Assembly (NCBI GenBank): GCA_964511945.1
Contig: CAZEHO010000002.1
Coordinates: 124,001-188,000 of the forward strand
Source of the DNA: CAZEHO01 sp964511945
GTDB lineage: Bacteria > Actinomycetota > Acidimicrobiia > Spongiisociales > UBA11373
Direction of reading: 5' to 3'
DNA length: 64,000 bases
The position numbers were made by a program, and so were the translations under genes. The notes beneath the pieces are model-generated. The model was given only the letters and a program-made list of their open reading frames with translations, had not been told where the DNA came from and did not search any database. Below are positions 1 through 11,337 of this stretch, in pieces; position 1 is the first letter of the stretch; every line of letters begins with the position of its first letter.

Positions 1-1
1 C

Positions 2-1678
2 CGCCATCACGAACGCTTCCGTCTGGAGGGATCGATTCCATCCTGGACGTTTGCGCTCGGCGGTGCCCGCTTGGAGAAGCGGGTGTGGATGGAGCACGGC
101 GAAAACACCACATATTTGCGCTACGACCACGTCCGGGGACCGGGCCCAATCCTGCTGTCGATCAAGATCATGGTCGATCATCGCGACTTCCATTTGGTAA
201 CCCGCGGCCTGCGCGCGATCGGTGTCGAAGCCAGCGACGACGGTATCCGTGCCGCGGCCAAGGAGGGTGGGAGCGTATGGATTCGGTGCCGGGGCGCGAC
301 GATCCAGCCGGTAGGCGTGTGGCATCGCCGGCGGTTTCTGGCGGTCGAGCACTCCCGTGGTGAGGAGAATCTCACCGACGATCTCCATGCCGCCACCTTC
401 GAGGTGTGGGTTCCGGAAGGTGGTTCGGTCACTCTTGCCGCTTCGACGACCGACGCAGCCGACCTCAATGGGCTCGCTGCGCTCGAACGGCGGAGAGAAC
501 GCGATCGCGAACTGCTGCGCAACCACGACGATGCCCCGCCGTGGATCCGGCGCCTCGTGCTCGCGGCCGACCAATTTGTCGTCCGGCGGGCGGGCGGAAC
601 CGAGAGCGGCACCTCGGTGATCGCCGGCTATCCGTGGTTCGCGGACTGGGGTCGCGACACGATGATCGCGCTGCCGGGGCTGCTGCTCGCCACCGGGCGA
701 TTCGACGAGGCCGCAGACGTGCTCAGGACGTACGTCCGCTACGTCGATCAGGGCATGATCCCGAACCGCTTTCCCGACGACGGCGGGTATCCCCACTACA
801 ACACGGTCGACGGCAGCCTTTGGTTCTTCGACGCCGTGGCCCGCTACGTCGAGGCGACCGGTGACCGGGCATTGCTCGCTGAGGTGTTCGACGTCCTGGC
901 AGGGATCATCGAGCACCATCGCATCGGCACCCGATTTGGGATCGGCGTCGATCCCGACGACGGGCTGCTCCGGGGTGGCCACGCGGGGACGCAGCTGACC
1001 TGGATGGATGCGAAGGTCGAGGACTGGGTGGTCACACCCCGGATCGGCAAGCCCGTCGAAGCCAATGCCCTCTGGTACCGGGCACTGCGGGTGATGGGTC
1101 GGTTCTCCCGGGATCTCGACCGGACCGATGCCGGATACGACGATGACGCAGATCAGGTTCGAGAGAGCTTCGGGCGCTTCTGGAGTCCCGACCACAACTG
1201 GTGCTTCGATGTGATCGATGGACCGGACGGCAACGATGCGGCGCTTCGCCCCAACCAGCTGTTCGCGCTCTCACTCGAACCCGATTTGCTCGATGACGCC
1301 CGAGCGGCGACGGTGCTGGCGGTGTGCGCCGCATATCTGCATACCTCGCTCGGCTTGCGCACACTGGCGCCGTTCGAGGCCGACTACGAGCCGGAGTACG
1401 GGGGTGATCGGTGGACCCGCGACGGTGCCTATCACCAGGGCACGGTGTGGCCCTGGCTGCTCGGTCCCTACATCACCGCCCACCACCGGGTCCACGGGGA
1501 TCGAAGCGCGGCACTCGAACTGCTCGAGCCGCTGATCGAGCATTTCGAGGATCACGGCATCGGATCGATCTCAGAGGTTGCGGACGGTGACCCGCCGCAC
1601 GCCCCGCACGGGGCGCCGTTCCAGGCCTGGAGTGTGGCGGAGGCGCTGCGGGTGTGGCACGAACTCGGGGCGGGGTAA
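2..1678 (+). CDS. Glycogen debranching enzyme (amylo-alpha-1,6-glucosidase family), 5' end outside window
   Basis: The frame is open from base 2, so the N-terminus lies upstream; 558 residues are visible. The first ~150 residues look like the beta-rich N-terminal domain of this family and the rest like an (alpha/alpha)6 barrel. Visible landmarks are GYPWFADWGRD, DGSLWFFDAVARY, QLTWMDAKV, YHQGTVWPW and a late EVADGDPPHAPHG, the pattern of GH133/amylo-1,6-glucosidase enzymes that remove alpha-1,6 branch stubs from glycogen in the cytoplasm. It converges on the acetoacetyl-CoA synthetase gene with about 40 bases between the stops. Other (alpha/alpha)6 glucosidases are possible but fit less well. 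Confidence 0.85.
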   Translation, partial: RHHERFRLEGSIPSWTFALGGARLEKRVWMEHGENTTYLRYDHVRGPGPILLSIKIMVDHRDFHLVTRGLRAIGVEASDDGIRAAAKEGGSVWIRCRGATIQPVGVWHRRRFLAVEHSRGEENLTDDLHAATFEVWVPEGGSVTLAASTTDAADLNGLAALERRRERDRELLRNHDDAPPWIRRLVLAADQFVVRRAGGTESGTSVIAGYPWFADWGRDTMIALPGLLLATGRFDEAADVLRTYVRYVDQGMIPNRFPDDGGYPHYNTVDGSLWFFDAVARYVEATGDRALLAEVFDVLAGIIEHHRIGTRFGIGVDPDDGLLRGGHAGTQLTWMDAKVEDWVVTPRIGKPVEANALWYRALRVMGRFSRDLDRTDAGYDDDADQVRESFGRFWSPDHNWCFDVIDGPDGNDAALRPNQLFALSLEPDLLDDARAATVLAVCAAYLHTSLGLRTLAPFEADYEPEYGGDRWTRDGAYHQGTVWPWLLGPYITAHHRVHGDRSAALELLEPLIEHFEDHGIGSISEVADGDPPHAPHGAPFQAWSVAEALRVWHELGAG

Positions 1679-1719
1679 TCCCACAACGCTGGGTCGTCGA
1701 CACGACTACCTGCCCTGAA

Positions 1720-3636
1720 TCAGAGGCGATTGCGGTACTGATCCAGCGACTCCGGGTTGGCGATCGCATCGGCATTGGTCACCGGGCGGCCGGCAACGGT
1801 GTTGCGAACCGCCTTCTCCACCTTCTTGCCGCTGAGCGTGTACGGGACGGCATCGACCGCCAGCACGTGTCGCGGGACGTGGCGCGGTGTCGCCTCGGTG
1901 CGAATCCGGCTGCGGATCCGGTCGATCAAGTCCTCATCGAGCGTGACTCCGGGCGCCGGTTTCACGAACAGGACGACCTCGACATCGCCGGGGACGTCGC
2001 GGCCGACGACGATCGAGTCGTCAATCTCGGCCATGGTCTCGATCACGTGGTAGATCTCGGCCGTCCCGATTCGAACGCCACCCGGATTCAGCGTGGTGTC
2101 GCTGCGCCCGTACACGATCATTCCGCCTTCGGGCCGGATCTCGATGAAGTCGCCGTGCGTCCAAACTCCCGGGTGGTCCTCGAAGTAGGCGGCGCGGTAC
2201 CGCGACCCGTCCGGGTCGTTCCAGAACTCCACGGGCATCGACGGGAAGGGGGCTATGCACACCAGTTCGCCGGTTTCGCCGACGACCGGCTCACCCGCCG
2301 AGTTCCAGGCTTCCACCGCCATCCCCAGCCAGCGAGCCCCGATCTCGCCGCGCCGAACCGGCAGCGTCGGCACACCTCCGGCGAAGACGCCGACGAGGTC
2401 GGTGCCTCCGGTAATCGACGAGATCAGCACGTCGTCACCAACGTTCTCGTAGATCCAATCGAATTGTTCCGGTCCGAGTGGAGCACCGGTCGACCCGACG
2501 ATCTGGATCGAGGAGAGGTCGGCGAGGCCGCGAGGCACGATGCCGGCGTTGGCATTGGCCGCGAAGAACCGCGGGCTGGCGCCGAACTGGGTGATTCGGG
2601 CACGTTCCGCCAGCCGCCACAGCACACCGAGATCCGGCTGTGCCGGGCTCCCGTCGTAGAGGACCACCGCACCGCCGGAGGCGAGCACGCTGACACCCCA
2701 GTTCCACATCATCCATCCGCATGTCGTGAACCAGAAGAGCCGGTCGCCGGGATGAACATCGAAGTGCAGTAGGTGGTCGCACACGTGCTCCATCAGCGTC
2801 CCGCCGGCACCGTGGACGATGCTCTTGGGTGGTCCGGTGGTCCCCGAGGAGTACATCACAACCAATGGATGGTCGAACGGGAACTGCCCGAACTCCGGCT
2901 CCGTCGTGTATCCCGACGCGAATTCCGGCCATGTCGAGGTCGGGATGCCGAGATCGATGCTGCTGCCCAAGGCATCGATTACCACCACGTGCTCGATGCT
3001 CGGGATACGCTCGACCGCGGTAGCAACCGTATCCATGACAGAGAACGAGCGGCCGTTGTAGCGGTAGCCGTCGACGGTGATCAGCACCTTTGGTTGGATC
3101 TGACCGAACCGGTCGACCACACCGGTTGGTCCGAAGTCCGGCGAGCACGACGACCAGATCGCGCCGAGAGCGGCGGTTGCCGCCATTGCTATGATCGGCT
3201 CCGGAGTATTGGCGACGAGACCCGCGATCCGATCGCCCGGACCGACGCCCAGCTTCTGCAGTGAAGCTTGCACCCGGGCGACCTCGCCGACGAGCTCATC
3301 GCGGCTGATCGTTGTGAAGGAACCATCCTCGGTTGCCGAGAGAATCGCCGGTTCGGATCCCCGATGGCGCAGCAGGTTCTCGGCGAAATTGAGCCGGGCT
3401 CCGGGGAACCACTCGGTGCCCGGCATTGCCTCCCGCCCGATGGGCGCATCCGGACGCCGGGATGCCACGATTCCTGCGTAGTCCCACACTGCTTGCCAGA
3501 ACGGTCCACGTTCGGTGACCGACCAGCGCCACAGCTCGTCGTAACTGCCGAAGCGGCGCGGCAGAGTGGCAGCGAAGTGGTGGAGATGGCTGCGCGCGAC
3601 CCGCTCAGGGGATGGAGTCCATAGGATCTCGGCCAT
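1720..3636 (-). CDS. aacS: Acetoacetyl-CoA synthetase
   Basis: A 638-residue adenylate-forming enzyme that would activate acetoacetate with ATP and CoA. The frame stays open far upstream, but homologous sequence begins at MAEILWTPSPERV (ATG at 3636), and the upstream part only mirrors the neighbouring gene. The N-terminus has the acetoacetyl/acetyl-CoA synthetase cap (W-x-Y near FWQAVWDYAGI). The phosphate-binding loop is MYSSGTTGPPKSIVHG, the adenylate motif GRSDTTLNPGGVRIG, and the C-terminal catalytic Lys sits in PYTLSGKKVEKAVR. The length matches AacS. It probably feeds ketone-body or polyester-derived acetoacetate into central metabolism. The next upstream gene on this strand stops 11 bases before the start, so co-transcription is likely. 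Confidence 0.88.
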   Translation of the reverse strand: MAEILWTPSPERVARSHLHHFAATLPRRFGSYDELWRWSVTERGPFWQAVWDYAGIVASRRPDAPIGREAMPGTEWFPGARLNFAENLLRHRGSEPAILSATEDGSFTTISRDELVGEVARVQASLQKLGVGPGDRIAGLVANTPEPIIAMAATAALGAIWSSCSPDFGPTGVVDRFGQIQPKVLITVDGYRYNGRSFSVMDTVATAVERIPSIEHVVVIDALGSSIDLGIPTSTWPEFASGYTTEPEFGQFPFDHPLVVMYSSGTTGPPKSIVHGAGGTLMEHVCDHLLHFDVHPGDRLFWFTTCGWMMWNWGVSVLASGGAVVLYDGSPAQPDLGVLWRLAERARITQFGASPRFFAANANAGIVPRGLADLSSIQIVGSTGAPLGPEQFDWIYENVGDDVLISSITGGTDLVGVFAGGVPTLPVRRGEIGARWLGMAVEAWNSAGEPVVGETGELVCIAPFPSMPVEFWNDPDGSRYRAAYFEDHPGVWTHGDFIEIRPEGGMIVYGRSDTTLNPGGVRIGTAEIYHVIETMAEIDDSIVVGRDVPGDVEVVLFVKPAPGVTLDEDLIDRIRSRIRTEATPRHVPRHVLAVDAVPYTLSGKKVEKAVRNTVAGRPVTNADAIANPESLDQYRNRL

Positions 3637-3647
3637 CGCCGCCGAGC

Positions 3648-4514
3648 CTATCCGAGCGGTTCCTCGTCGTCCTCGAGTTCGTCTCTTTCCGATACCTCGG
3701 CCACGACGGCCTCGTAGGAGCCGGGTCCCCCCAGCGAGAAGGTGCGCCGCCGCCGCTGATGAATCCACAGGAACAGGTCTGTCTCTGTCGAAGTTGGGAT
3801 CTTGTCGCACAGCCCCGATTCGCAGATGAGATCCGCGATCGGCCGGTAGCGGTTGTCGTACCAATCCGCCGCGATGCGCTCGGGGGACAGCACCTCTCCC
3901 GTTCGCTGCATCAGGTGATACCCGTGGAGCCGCACGTTCTCGAGCAGCTCGACGTATCCGATCGGCCGGGTGCAGGAGAAGGTGGCATCGGGGCGGACCA
4001 GGCCGAGCCCACTGTGCCGGAGGAACATCTGCTCCATCTCGAGGTGAATCACCTCGCCGATGTCGGTGTCTTCGTCGATCGGCAGGTCGGTGTGGATCTC
4101 GGTGATCTCGGCATCGATCATCTCGGTTCCGCGCTGCTTGGCAATTGCCACGCGATGGTGGCCGTCGATCACAAAGAAGGCGTTGCCGACCTTGTAGACC
4201 GCGATCGGCGGGAAGTCGCTCTGCGGATACAGGAACTCGAGGTTTTCCCACCGCTGCTTGATGTGCGGTTTGAGCGGCAGCCAGTCCTCGTCGAAGTCCG
4301 ACATCCGTGCCGCCGATCCGATGATCTTGGCGACCTCGATCGGATGGATGCCGCCGTACGACTGCTGGAACAGGTGCAGGCGTCCTCGCAGCTCCTCGAA
4401 GGACAGCAGCGTGTGGCTCTCGTCCCGGCTCACCAGTCGGGACAGCCGCTTCCACAGCTCGCGACGAGTAGCCCTGGGATAGGTGAGCAACTCGGGTGGG
4501 GGACGCCAGCTCAT
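3648..4514 (-). CDS. ParB/sulfiredoxin-like fold protein
   Basis: 288 residues starting at MSWRPPPELL. The ATG overlaps the stop of the upstream metallophosphoesterase gene as ATGA (4511-4514), which fixes the start and implies translational coupling. Around residues 95-130 a segment with VYKVGNAFFVIDGHHRVAIAK resembles the core of the ParB-like nuclease/sulfiredoxin fold (GxHR-type motif). The rest is acidic at the C-terminus (EDDEEPLG) and otherwise unfamiliar. No helix-turn-helix typical of a chromosome-segregation ParB is visible, so I do not call it parB. Function unknown. The coupling to a phosphoesterase suggests the two act together, perhaps on a nucleotide or phosphorylated substrate; this is inference. 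Confidence 0.6.
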   Translation of the reverse strand: MSWRPPPELLTYPRATRRELWKRLSRLVSRDESHTLLSFEELRGRLHLFQQSYGGIHPIEVAKIIGSAARMSDFDEDWLPLKPHIKQRWENLEFLYPQSDFPPIAVYKVGNAFFVIDGHHRVAIAKQRGTEMIDAEITEIHTDLPIDEDTDIGEVIHLEMEQMFLRHSGLGLVRPDATFSCTRPIGYVELLENVRLHGYHLMQRTGEVLSPERIAADWYDNRYRPIADLICESGLCDKIPTSTETDLFLWIHQRRRRTFSLGGPGSYEAVVAEVSERDELEDDEEPLG

Positions 4515-5194
4515 GTGTTCACCTCCAGGACGCGGAACGGAATCACGTTGGCGACCAGGGTATTGCCCAACTCCCGGTCCGGCTTTTCGAAGCCGTGGGG
4601 ATGGATGTGCCCGTGGACGAGCAGCCGTGGCTGAAGCCGATCGACCAGGTCGTGGAAGCACTCGAAGCCGCGGTGGGCGTCGTCGAGCATGTCACCTACC
4701 CCCTGTGGTGGTGAGTGGGTTACGAGCAGATCGATCGGGCGGCGCCTGAGATACCGGGGCCTGCCGGCGGCGCGGATGACTTTCCGAACCCGGCGTCGCA
4801 TCTCGGGTTCCGTGTACTGATTCGCCACTTCGGGCCGGTACCGGATCGACCCTCCGAGCCCGGCGATCCGGATCCCGTTGTGCTCCACCACCGCACCGTC
4901 GAGGTTGATGCCACCGTCGGGCCCGGGGCCCGAACCCCACAGCGCCTCATGGTCGGGCACTCTGACCATGTACCCGCCGGCGAACCCGGACGCGGCGAAC
5001 GGGTCGCGATGGCCCACATCAGGATCGTGGTTTCCCGGGACGAAGTAGAGCGGCTTGTTCACCGCTCCCATCACGAACTCGAGGTAGTCGAAGGGAAGGT
5101 CGCCGCACGACACGACCAGATCGACCTCCATGGAGCGCATCCGGGCCACTGTGAGGCGGCGGTCGATCTCGTCGGCAATGGCGAGGATGCGCAT
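4511..5194 (-). CDS. Calcineurin-like metallophosphoesterase
   Basis: 227 residues with the dimetal phosphoesterase signature: CGDLPFDYLEF (GD motif), VPGNHDPDVG (GNHD), VTHSPPQG and LVHGHIHPHG. The first metal motif, normally D-x-H near the N-terminus, reads IADEID, so the usual His is absent; this is also seen in other members of the superfamily but may change metal loading. No signal peptide, so probably cytoplasmic. The stop overlaps the start of the ParB-like gene. The substrate cannot be told from sequence; a small nucleotide or phosphodiester is most likely from the family. Confidence 0.75.
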   Translation of the reverse strand: MRILAIADEIDRRLTVARMRSMEVDLVVSCGDLPFDYLEFVMGAVNKPLYFVPGNHDPDVGHRDPFAASGFAGGYMVRVPDHEALWGSGPGPDGGINLDGAVVEHNGIRIAGLGGSIRYRPEVANQYTEPEMRRRVRKVIRAAGRPRYLRRRPIDLLVTHSPPQGVGDMLDDAHRGFECFHDLVDRLQPRLLVHGHIHPHGFEKPDRELGNTLVANVIPFRVLEVNT

Positions 5195-5241
5195 GGGACG
5201 ACCATGGTACGGGGACCGGGAGGCTCACTCCGCTCGCCTCC

Positions 5242-5262
5242 GGAACTGGGAACTGGGAACGG
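5242..5262 (+). repeat. Heptamer tandem repeat (GGAACTG x3)
   Basis: Three consecutive 7-mers, GGAACTG GGAACTG GGAACGG, in the 195-base gap between the phosphoesterase start and trkA. The gap holds no other gene. A second array of 7-base units occurs at 11338-11372. Confidence 0.6.
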
Positions 5263-5389
5263 ACTGGACAGCCACGCCCGATCGCGAGTCCGGCTCTGTT
5301 CGGTTCCCGGCTCCTGCATCCCAGCGCCCGTCATCAGCCCGAACCCTTGATCGCTCGTCACTAGCCTGGCCTCGAGGACGGGGGTCTGT

Positions 5390-6721
5390 ATGCGCGTCGT
5401 CATCATCGGGGCCGGACACGACGGCTTCTACTTGGCGGAGCGGCTCACCGCCGAGGGCCAGGACATCGTTGTTATCGAAGCCGATGAGCGGTAGGCGGCT
5501 CGCGTTGCAGACCGCCTCGACGCCATGGTCATCGTCGGCAACGGTGCAAGTCCATCGGTCCTGGCTCGAGCCGGCGCCGACCGGGCAGACCTGATCCTGG
5601 CGGTGTCCGATGCCGATGGGGCCAACGTCATGGCGTGCCACAGCGCCAAGGAGCTCGGGGCGCAGCGCACGGTCGCCCGAGTTGAGGATCCCGACCTGCG
5701 CGAGGTCTCACCGGGACTCGGCGTCGATATGGCGATCGACGCTCGGGCGTCGGCCGCCGCCGAGGTGGTGGCGCTGGTGCAGTACCCGGGTGCCAGCGAT
5801 TTCTCCCGATTCGCCGGCGGTCGCCTGGTGCTGGTCGGCGGACGCATCCGACCCGCGTCGGCGGCTGCGGGACGTCGGGTCGTCGATCTGCGCCGCGAGA
5901 CCGGTTTCGAGTGGGTGTTGGCGGCTGCGATCCGTGAAGGCGTCACCCTGATCGGGAGCGGTGACGTGACCCTCAGGCCCGGTGATCACGTGCTGGTCAT
6001 GGTGGCGGCCGAAGATGCCCGCAAAGCAACCGATCTCATCGGTATCACCCGGCCCCCGGTGCGCCGGGTCATCGTGCTCGGAGGCGCGCGGATCGCGGAG
6101 ATGGCGGCCAGCGCGGTGATCGAGGAGACCGGGTTCCAGGTGCTGATCGTCGAAGCAGACGAGAGGCGGTGCGCCCAGATGGCGCGGGGGAGCCGGGCGC
6201 TCGTTCTCCATGGTGATCCGACCGACCCTGAAGTCCTCAGCGGACTCGACATCGGTACCGGTGATGTGGTTGCAGCGATGAGCGGCTGGGATGAGGTCAA
6301 CCTCATGGGCTCGATGGTGGCTAGGGCGGTTGGTGCCGAGACTGTGATCTGTCGGTTCGGGCGTCGCGCCCTCGCAGGCCTGCTCAAGGACGTGGTCGGC
6401 ATTGATGCGGTCGTCAGCTCCCGAATTGCTGCGGCCAACGCGATCCTGCAGTTCGTCCGGCGCGATCGCATCCTCTCGGTTGCGACGTTCAAGGACACGG
6501 ATGCCGAGGCGCTCGAGCTGGTGGTTTCTCCGCAGAGTCCTGCGGTCGGCCAAACCCTGGCCGAAATCGGTTCCCATCCCGGTGCCGTGGTGTGCGGCGT
6601 GATCAGCGACGGCCGCGCAGTGATCCCCCACGGCGACACGTCGATTCACGCCGGCGACCACCTGGTGGTGCTCGCCCAGCGGGAGCGAATCGACGACGTC
6701 GAGGCAGCGTTCCTGGCGTGA
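5390..6721 (+). pseudogene. trkA: Trk potassium uptake regulatory subunit TrkA, frame interrupted by TAG
   Basis: From ATG 5390 the frame reads MRVVIIGAGHDGFYLAERL, the start of an RCK/Rossmann NAD-binding domain. At codon 35 it meets TAG (5492-5494), exactly where ...EADER-x-AARVADRLDAM should continue; CAG (Gln) to TAG is the simplest change. The frame then stays intact to 6721 with RCK_N-RCK_C-RCK_N-RCK_C layout (443 codons in all). TrkA is the cytoplasmic nucleotide-binding gate of the TrkH channel. An internal ATG at 5525 would give 398 residues lacking the first glycine-rich nucleotide loop. The stop overlaps the trkH start as GTGA, so the operon structure is intact. It is a recent pseudogene, a suppressed amber or a base error; sequence alone cannot decide. 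Confidence 0.85.
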
Positions 6722-8202
6722 CCGGCTTCCGGCCCTCGCCCGGGAGATCGACCCCTCGTCGGCTGGCCTTCGTTGTGGGTGCGGTGACGCTGGGTGCCGG
6801 CTTGGCGATGATCCCGGCAGCGATCGTGGCGTTGCTCGTGCGGGAGTGGTCGATTGCGGGGTGGATCAGCGTCGCCGCGGCGATCACGGCCCTGGCGGGA
6901 ACGATCGCTTGGAAGGGTGTCGGGCGTCCCGGAAAACTGTCGACCAAAGAAGCGTTCGCCACGGTCGGGCTGTCGTGGTTCGTCGTGGCTGCCTTCGGGA
7001 CGCTGCCGTACCTGTTCACCGGCTCGATCCCCGGCATCACAGACGCCTTCTTCGAGACCGCGGCCGGGTTCACCACGACCGGTGCCACCGTCATCACGGA
7101 TCTCGACGCGATGCCGCGCGCCATCCTGTTCTGGAGGGCATTGACGCAGTGGCTCGGCGGGATGGGGTTCATCGTGCTGTCGATCGCGGTGCTGCCCCTG
7201 CTGGGTGTCGGCGGCCTCCAGTTGGCCCGCGCCGAAGCCCCCGGACCGGAGCCCGACCGGTTGACGCCACGGTTTCGAGAGACCGCACAGCGGCTCTGGT
7301 TCATCTACGTCGGATTGACCGGCCTCGAAATCGCGCTCCTCGCCTTCGGTGACATGGATCTGTTCGAGGCGGCGGCTCATGCACTGGCCACTATGTCCAC
7401 CGGTGGCTTCGGCACCGATGCGGCCTCGGTTGGGGCGTTCGGTGCCTACAGCCAGTGGGTGATCACGGCGTTCATGCTGGCCGCCGGGACCTCCTTTGCA
7501 CTGCACTACCGGGCCTTGCGCGATCCCCTCGTGTACGGCGCCAACGCCGAGTTCCGGCTCTATATGGGGATCATCGGCGCAGCAGCCGTCGCCATCGTGG
7601 TCGGGATCTGGACGGCGGGAACGTCGGTGGCCGAGACGATTCGTGAGGGGGTGTTTGCCGCCGTTGCCCTGGTGACCGGCACCGGGTTCGTCGTCGACGA
7701 CTTCGGGGCATGGTCGGAGACACTCCAGGTGCTGGCCATCGGATTGATGTTCATCGGCGGGATGGCCGGATCGACTGCCGGCGCCTTCAAGGTCTTCCGT
7801 GTCGGCGTGCTCGTGAAGTCGGCGTCGACGAGCCTGCAGCGACTCGTGTACCCCAATGCCGTGACTGTGACCCGATTCGGCCGGGATCCGGTGCCCGATC
7901 CTGTGGTGCGCAGCGTGCAGTCGTTCTTCCTCTTCTACGTCATGGCGCTGGTCACCGGAGCGTTTGCGCTTGCGGCGCTCGAGGCCGCCTTCGGATCGGG
8001 CACTGATCTGGTCACCTCGACCAGCGCCGTTGTGTCGGCGCTCGGCAATATCGGCCCCGGACTCGGCGAAGTCGGTCCCAGCGGCACCTACGTGGCGATG
8101 AGCGCCGGGAGCAAGTTCCTGCTGTCGTTCCTGATGGTGCTGGGGCGCCTCGAGATCTTCCCCGTGCTGCTGCTCTTCACACGCCGGCTCTGGCGCCGAT
8201 AG
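6718..8202 (+). CDS. trkH: Trk/Ktr potassium channel subunit TrkH
   Basis: 494 residues from GTG 6718, which overlaps the trkA stop (GTGA). The protein is almost entirely membrane-embedded and shows the four pore repeats of the TrkH/KtrB family, with the filter glycines visible in TTTGATV, STGGFGT, TGTGFVV and LGNIGPGLG. It would form the K+ permeation path in the cytoplasmic membrane, gated by the RCK protein encoded just upstream. If trkA is truly broken, this channel would lack its cognate ring unless another TrkA exists elsewhere in the genome. Upstream in-frame codons only mirror trkA and were not used. Confidence 0.92.
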   Translation: MTGFRPSPGRSTPRRLAFVVGAVTLGAGLAMIPAAIVALLVREWSIAGWISVAAAITALAGTIAWKGVGRPGKLSTKEAFATVGLSWFVVAAFGTLPYLFTGSIPGITDAFFETAAGFTTTGATVITDLDAMPRAILFWRALTQWLGGMGFIVLSIAVLPLLGVGGLQLARAEAPGPEPDRLTPRFRETAQRLWFIYVGLTGLEIALLAFGDMDLFEAAAHALATMSTGGFGTDAASVGAFGAYSQWVITAFMLAAGTSFALHYRALRDPLVYGANAEFRLYMGIIGAAAVAIVVGIWTAGTSVAETIREGVFAAVALVTGTGFVVDDFGAWSETLQVLAIGLMFIGGMAGSTAGAFKVFRVGVLVKSASTSLQRLVYPNAVTVTRFGRDPVPDPVVRSVQSFFLFYVMALVTGAFALAALEAAFGSGTDLVTSTSAVVSALGNIGPGLGEVGPSGTYVAMSAGSKFLLSFLMVLGRLEIFPVLLLFTRRLWRR

Positions 8203-8305
8203 CGGCACCGGACCTTCTCGTTGACGCTCCATTGCCACGATGGTCCAAGTTCTGCACCGCCGATCATGGTGGGCCGCTGCCTGCGGGCCCGGCCCCGGCG
8301 TGGGG

Positions 8306-9604
8306 CTATCCCTCGGCGGTGTATCCGCCCTCGAGCACGGTGAGCAGCACCTCGGCCGCCTGTCCGGTGTAGATCGGGGTGCAGGACTCGGTGAATGTTG
8401 AGGCTGCCGTCGTCGGGCGGAGGCGGCCCAGGCGCCGGCAGATCACAGCGGTGTCGATATCGTCGTCCGACAGGGCTTCCGCGTCGATGATGCTGCTGTA
8501 GCGCACGGTGAACCGGGTGGGTTGGGCGAGCGGCTCCCCGATGGTCGAAATCACCAGCGGGCCGGTCACGGTGAGGTCGGGACAGACGACCTCGGTGGAC
8601 CCCCGGCCGACCGCGATCGTGCAGTCGCCGAGGTTCCACTGCATGAGGTGTGAGCTCCAATCGACGTATTGGTCGATCTCGGGATCCGCCGGCGCCCCGG
8701 CGAATCCGGGCAGGCTGGACGGAGCCACGCCGTCGGCGACGAAGTTGAGTGCGTCTTGCGGCTCCCCTGCGTTCAGGTGGACGACGAAGCGGTTCAGGTA
8801 GGAGGCGGAGAGCCTGCCGACCAGCTGCTCGTATGAGGGAAGCGGCGCCCCCGCCTCGAGGTACGCCGTCGCGAGTTGCTCATGCACCGGGATGTTTCCG
8901 GTGCCGACCTTCGGCCGGCACGAGAGGTCAAACAGGCCGTCGGCCAGGTCCGGATGGGTCAGTTCGGCCCACATGCAGTAGGCCTCGGACGTGTAGCGAT
9001 GCGGATTCCCGTCGTCGAGCGCGATGATGCGGCCGTCGTCGATGCCGAACCACATGCCGGGCTGGGTGGCCTCCCCGGACACCCCACCCTCCGGGAGCTG
9101 GTTCTCGTAGAGGTCCCGTCGCACTGCCTCGAGGTATGCACCTGAAAGCAGGGCCTCGTCGCAGCGAACAACCGCCTCCGCTTCGGAGGCGGGGGCGGCG
9201 ACGTCCACTTCACAGGGACCGAGGTCCAGGTCGGCGAGCGGCACGATGAATGCCAGGCCGGCGTACAGCGCCTCTCGTCCGTCGCTTGGCCGGAATGATG
9301 GGTCGTCAAACCCCGGGAGCGAGATCGAGACCCAGTCGTCGGCAATGAGATCGGCAACCTGCTCCACGTCGCCCGCCGACCATGCGGCGGCGAACTCCTC
9401 GACCACGGCTACAGCCGTTTCCAGCGGGTCGATGAACGGCGGGGTCGGAGCCAGGGCTTCCGTGGTGTCGGTGACCGTTCCGCTGCCACCGAAGCTGCCG
9501 AGGGCGATGAGGAGGCCGACCACGGCGATCGCGAGGATCGTCGGGACGAACCAGCGCGGGCCGGACGGAGCAGCTTGGGTGACGACCGGATCGGTGCTGT
9601 CCAC
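8306..9604 (-). CDS. Membrane-anchored hypothetical protein
   Basis: 432 residues. The start is chosen at GTG 9604 because no other start lies near the N-terminal membrane segment (about residues 14-35, WFVPTILAIAVVGLLIALG). The long upstream extension of the frame lies over the ABC-F gene and is not coding. The extracellular part contains two weakly similar alpha+beta halves, each beginning with an 'AAWSAGDVEQVADLIADDW'-like or 'VHLNAGEPQDALNFVADG'-like helix followed by 'SLPGF', which resembles SnoaL/NTF2-like folds. Paired Cys residues suggest disulfides. No catalytic motif is seen. Divergent from the ABC-F gene with 126 bases between. Confidence 0.6.
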   Translation of the reverse strand: MDSTDPVVTQAAPSGPRWFVPTILAIAVVGLLIALGSFGGSGTVTDTTEALAPTPPFIDPLETAVAVVEEFAAAWSAGDVEQVADLIADDWVSISLPGFDDPSFRPSDGREALYAGLAFIVPLADLDLGPCEVDVAAPASEAEAVVRCDEALLSGAYLEAVRRDLYENQLPEGGVSGEATQPGMWFGIDDGRIIALDDGNPHRYTSEAYCMWAELTHPDLADGLFDLSCRPKVGTGNIPVHEQLATAYLEAGAPLPSYEQLVGRLSASYLNRFVVHLNAGEPQDALNFVADGVAPSSLPGFAGAPADPEIDQYVDWSSHLMQWNLGDCTIAVGRGSTEVVCPDLTVTGPLVISTIGEPLAQPTRFTVRYSSIIDAEALSDDDIDTAVICRRLGRLRPTTAASTFTESCTPIYTGQAAEVLLTVLEGGYTAEG

Positions 9605-9730
9605 GTTCCAAGGGTACGAAGCTGGGAGCGGTCGGGGATCGGCACGAGCACCGGTGATGCCGGTCGTGGTCGCCTTGCCGGCCTGCGATAACCTGAGCGC
9701 AACCACCCTCTGTTGACCGGTGGTGCGCGC

Positions 9731-11329
<1,599 letters not shown>

Positions 11330-11337
11330 GGGCCCGA

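Noticed and set aside
3637..4455. Long upstream in-frame extension of aacS
   Set aside because: It only mirrors the ParB-like gene in another frame, is Arg/Pro-rich, and homologous sequence begins at the ATG 3636.
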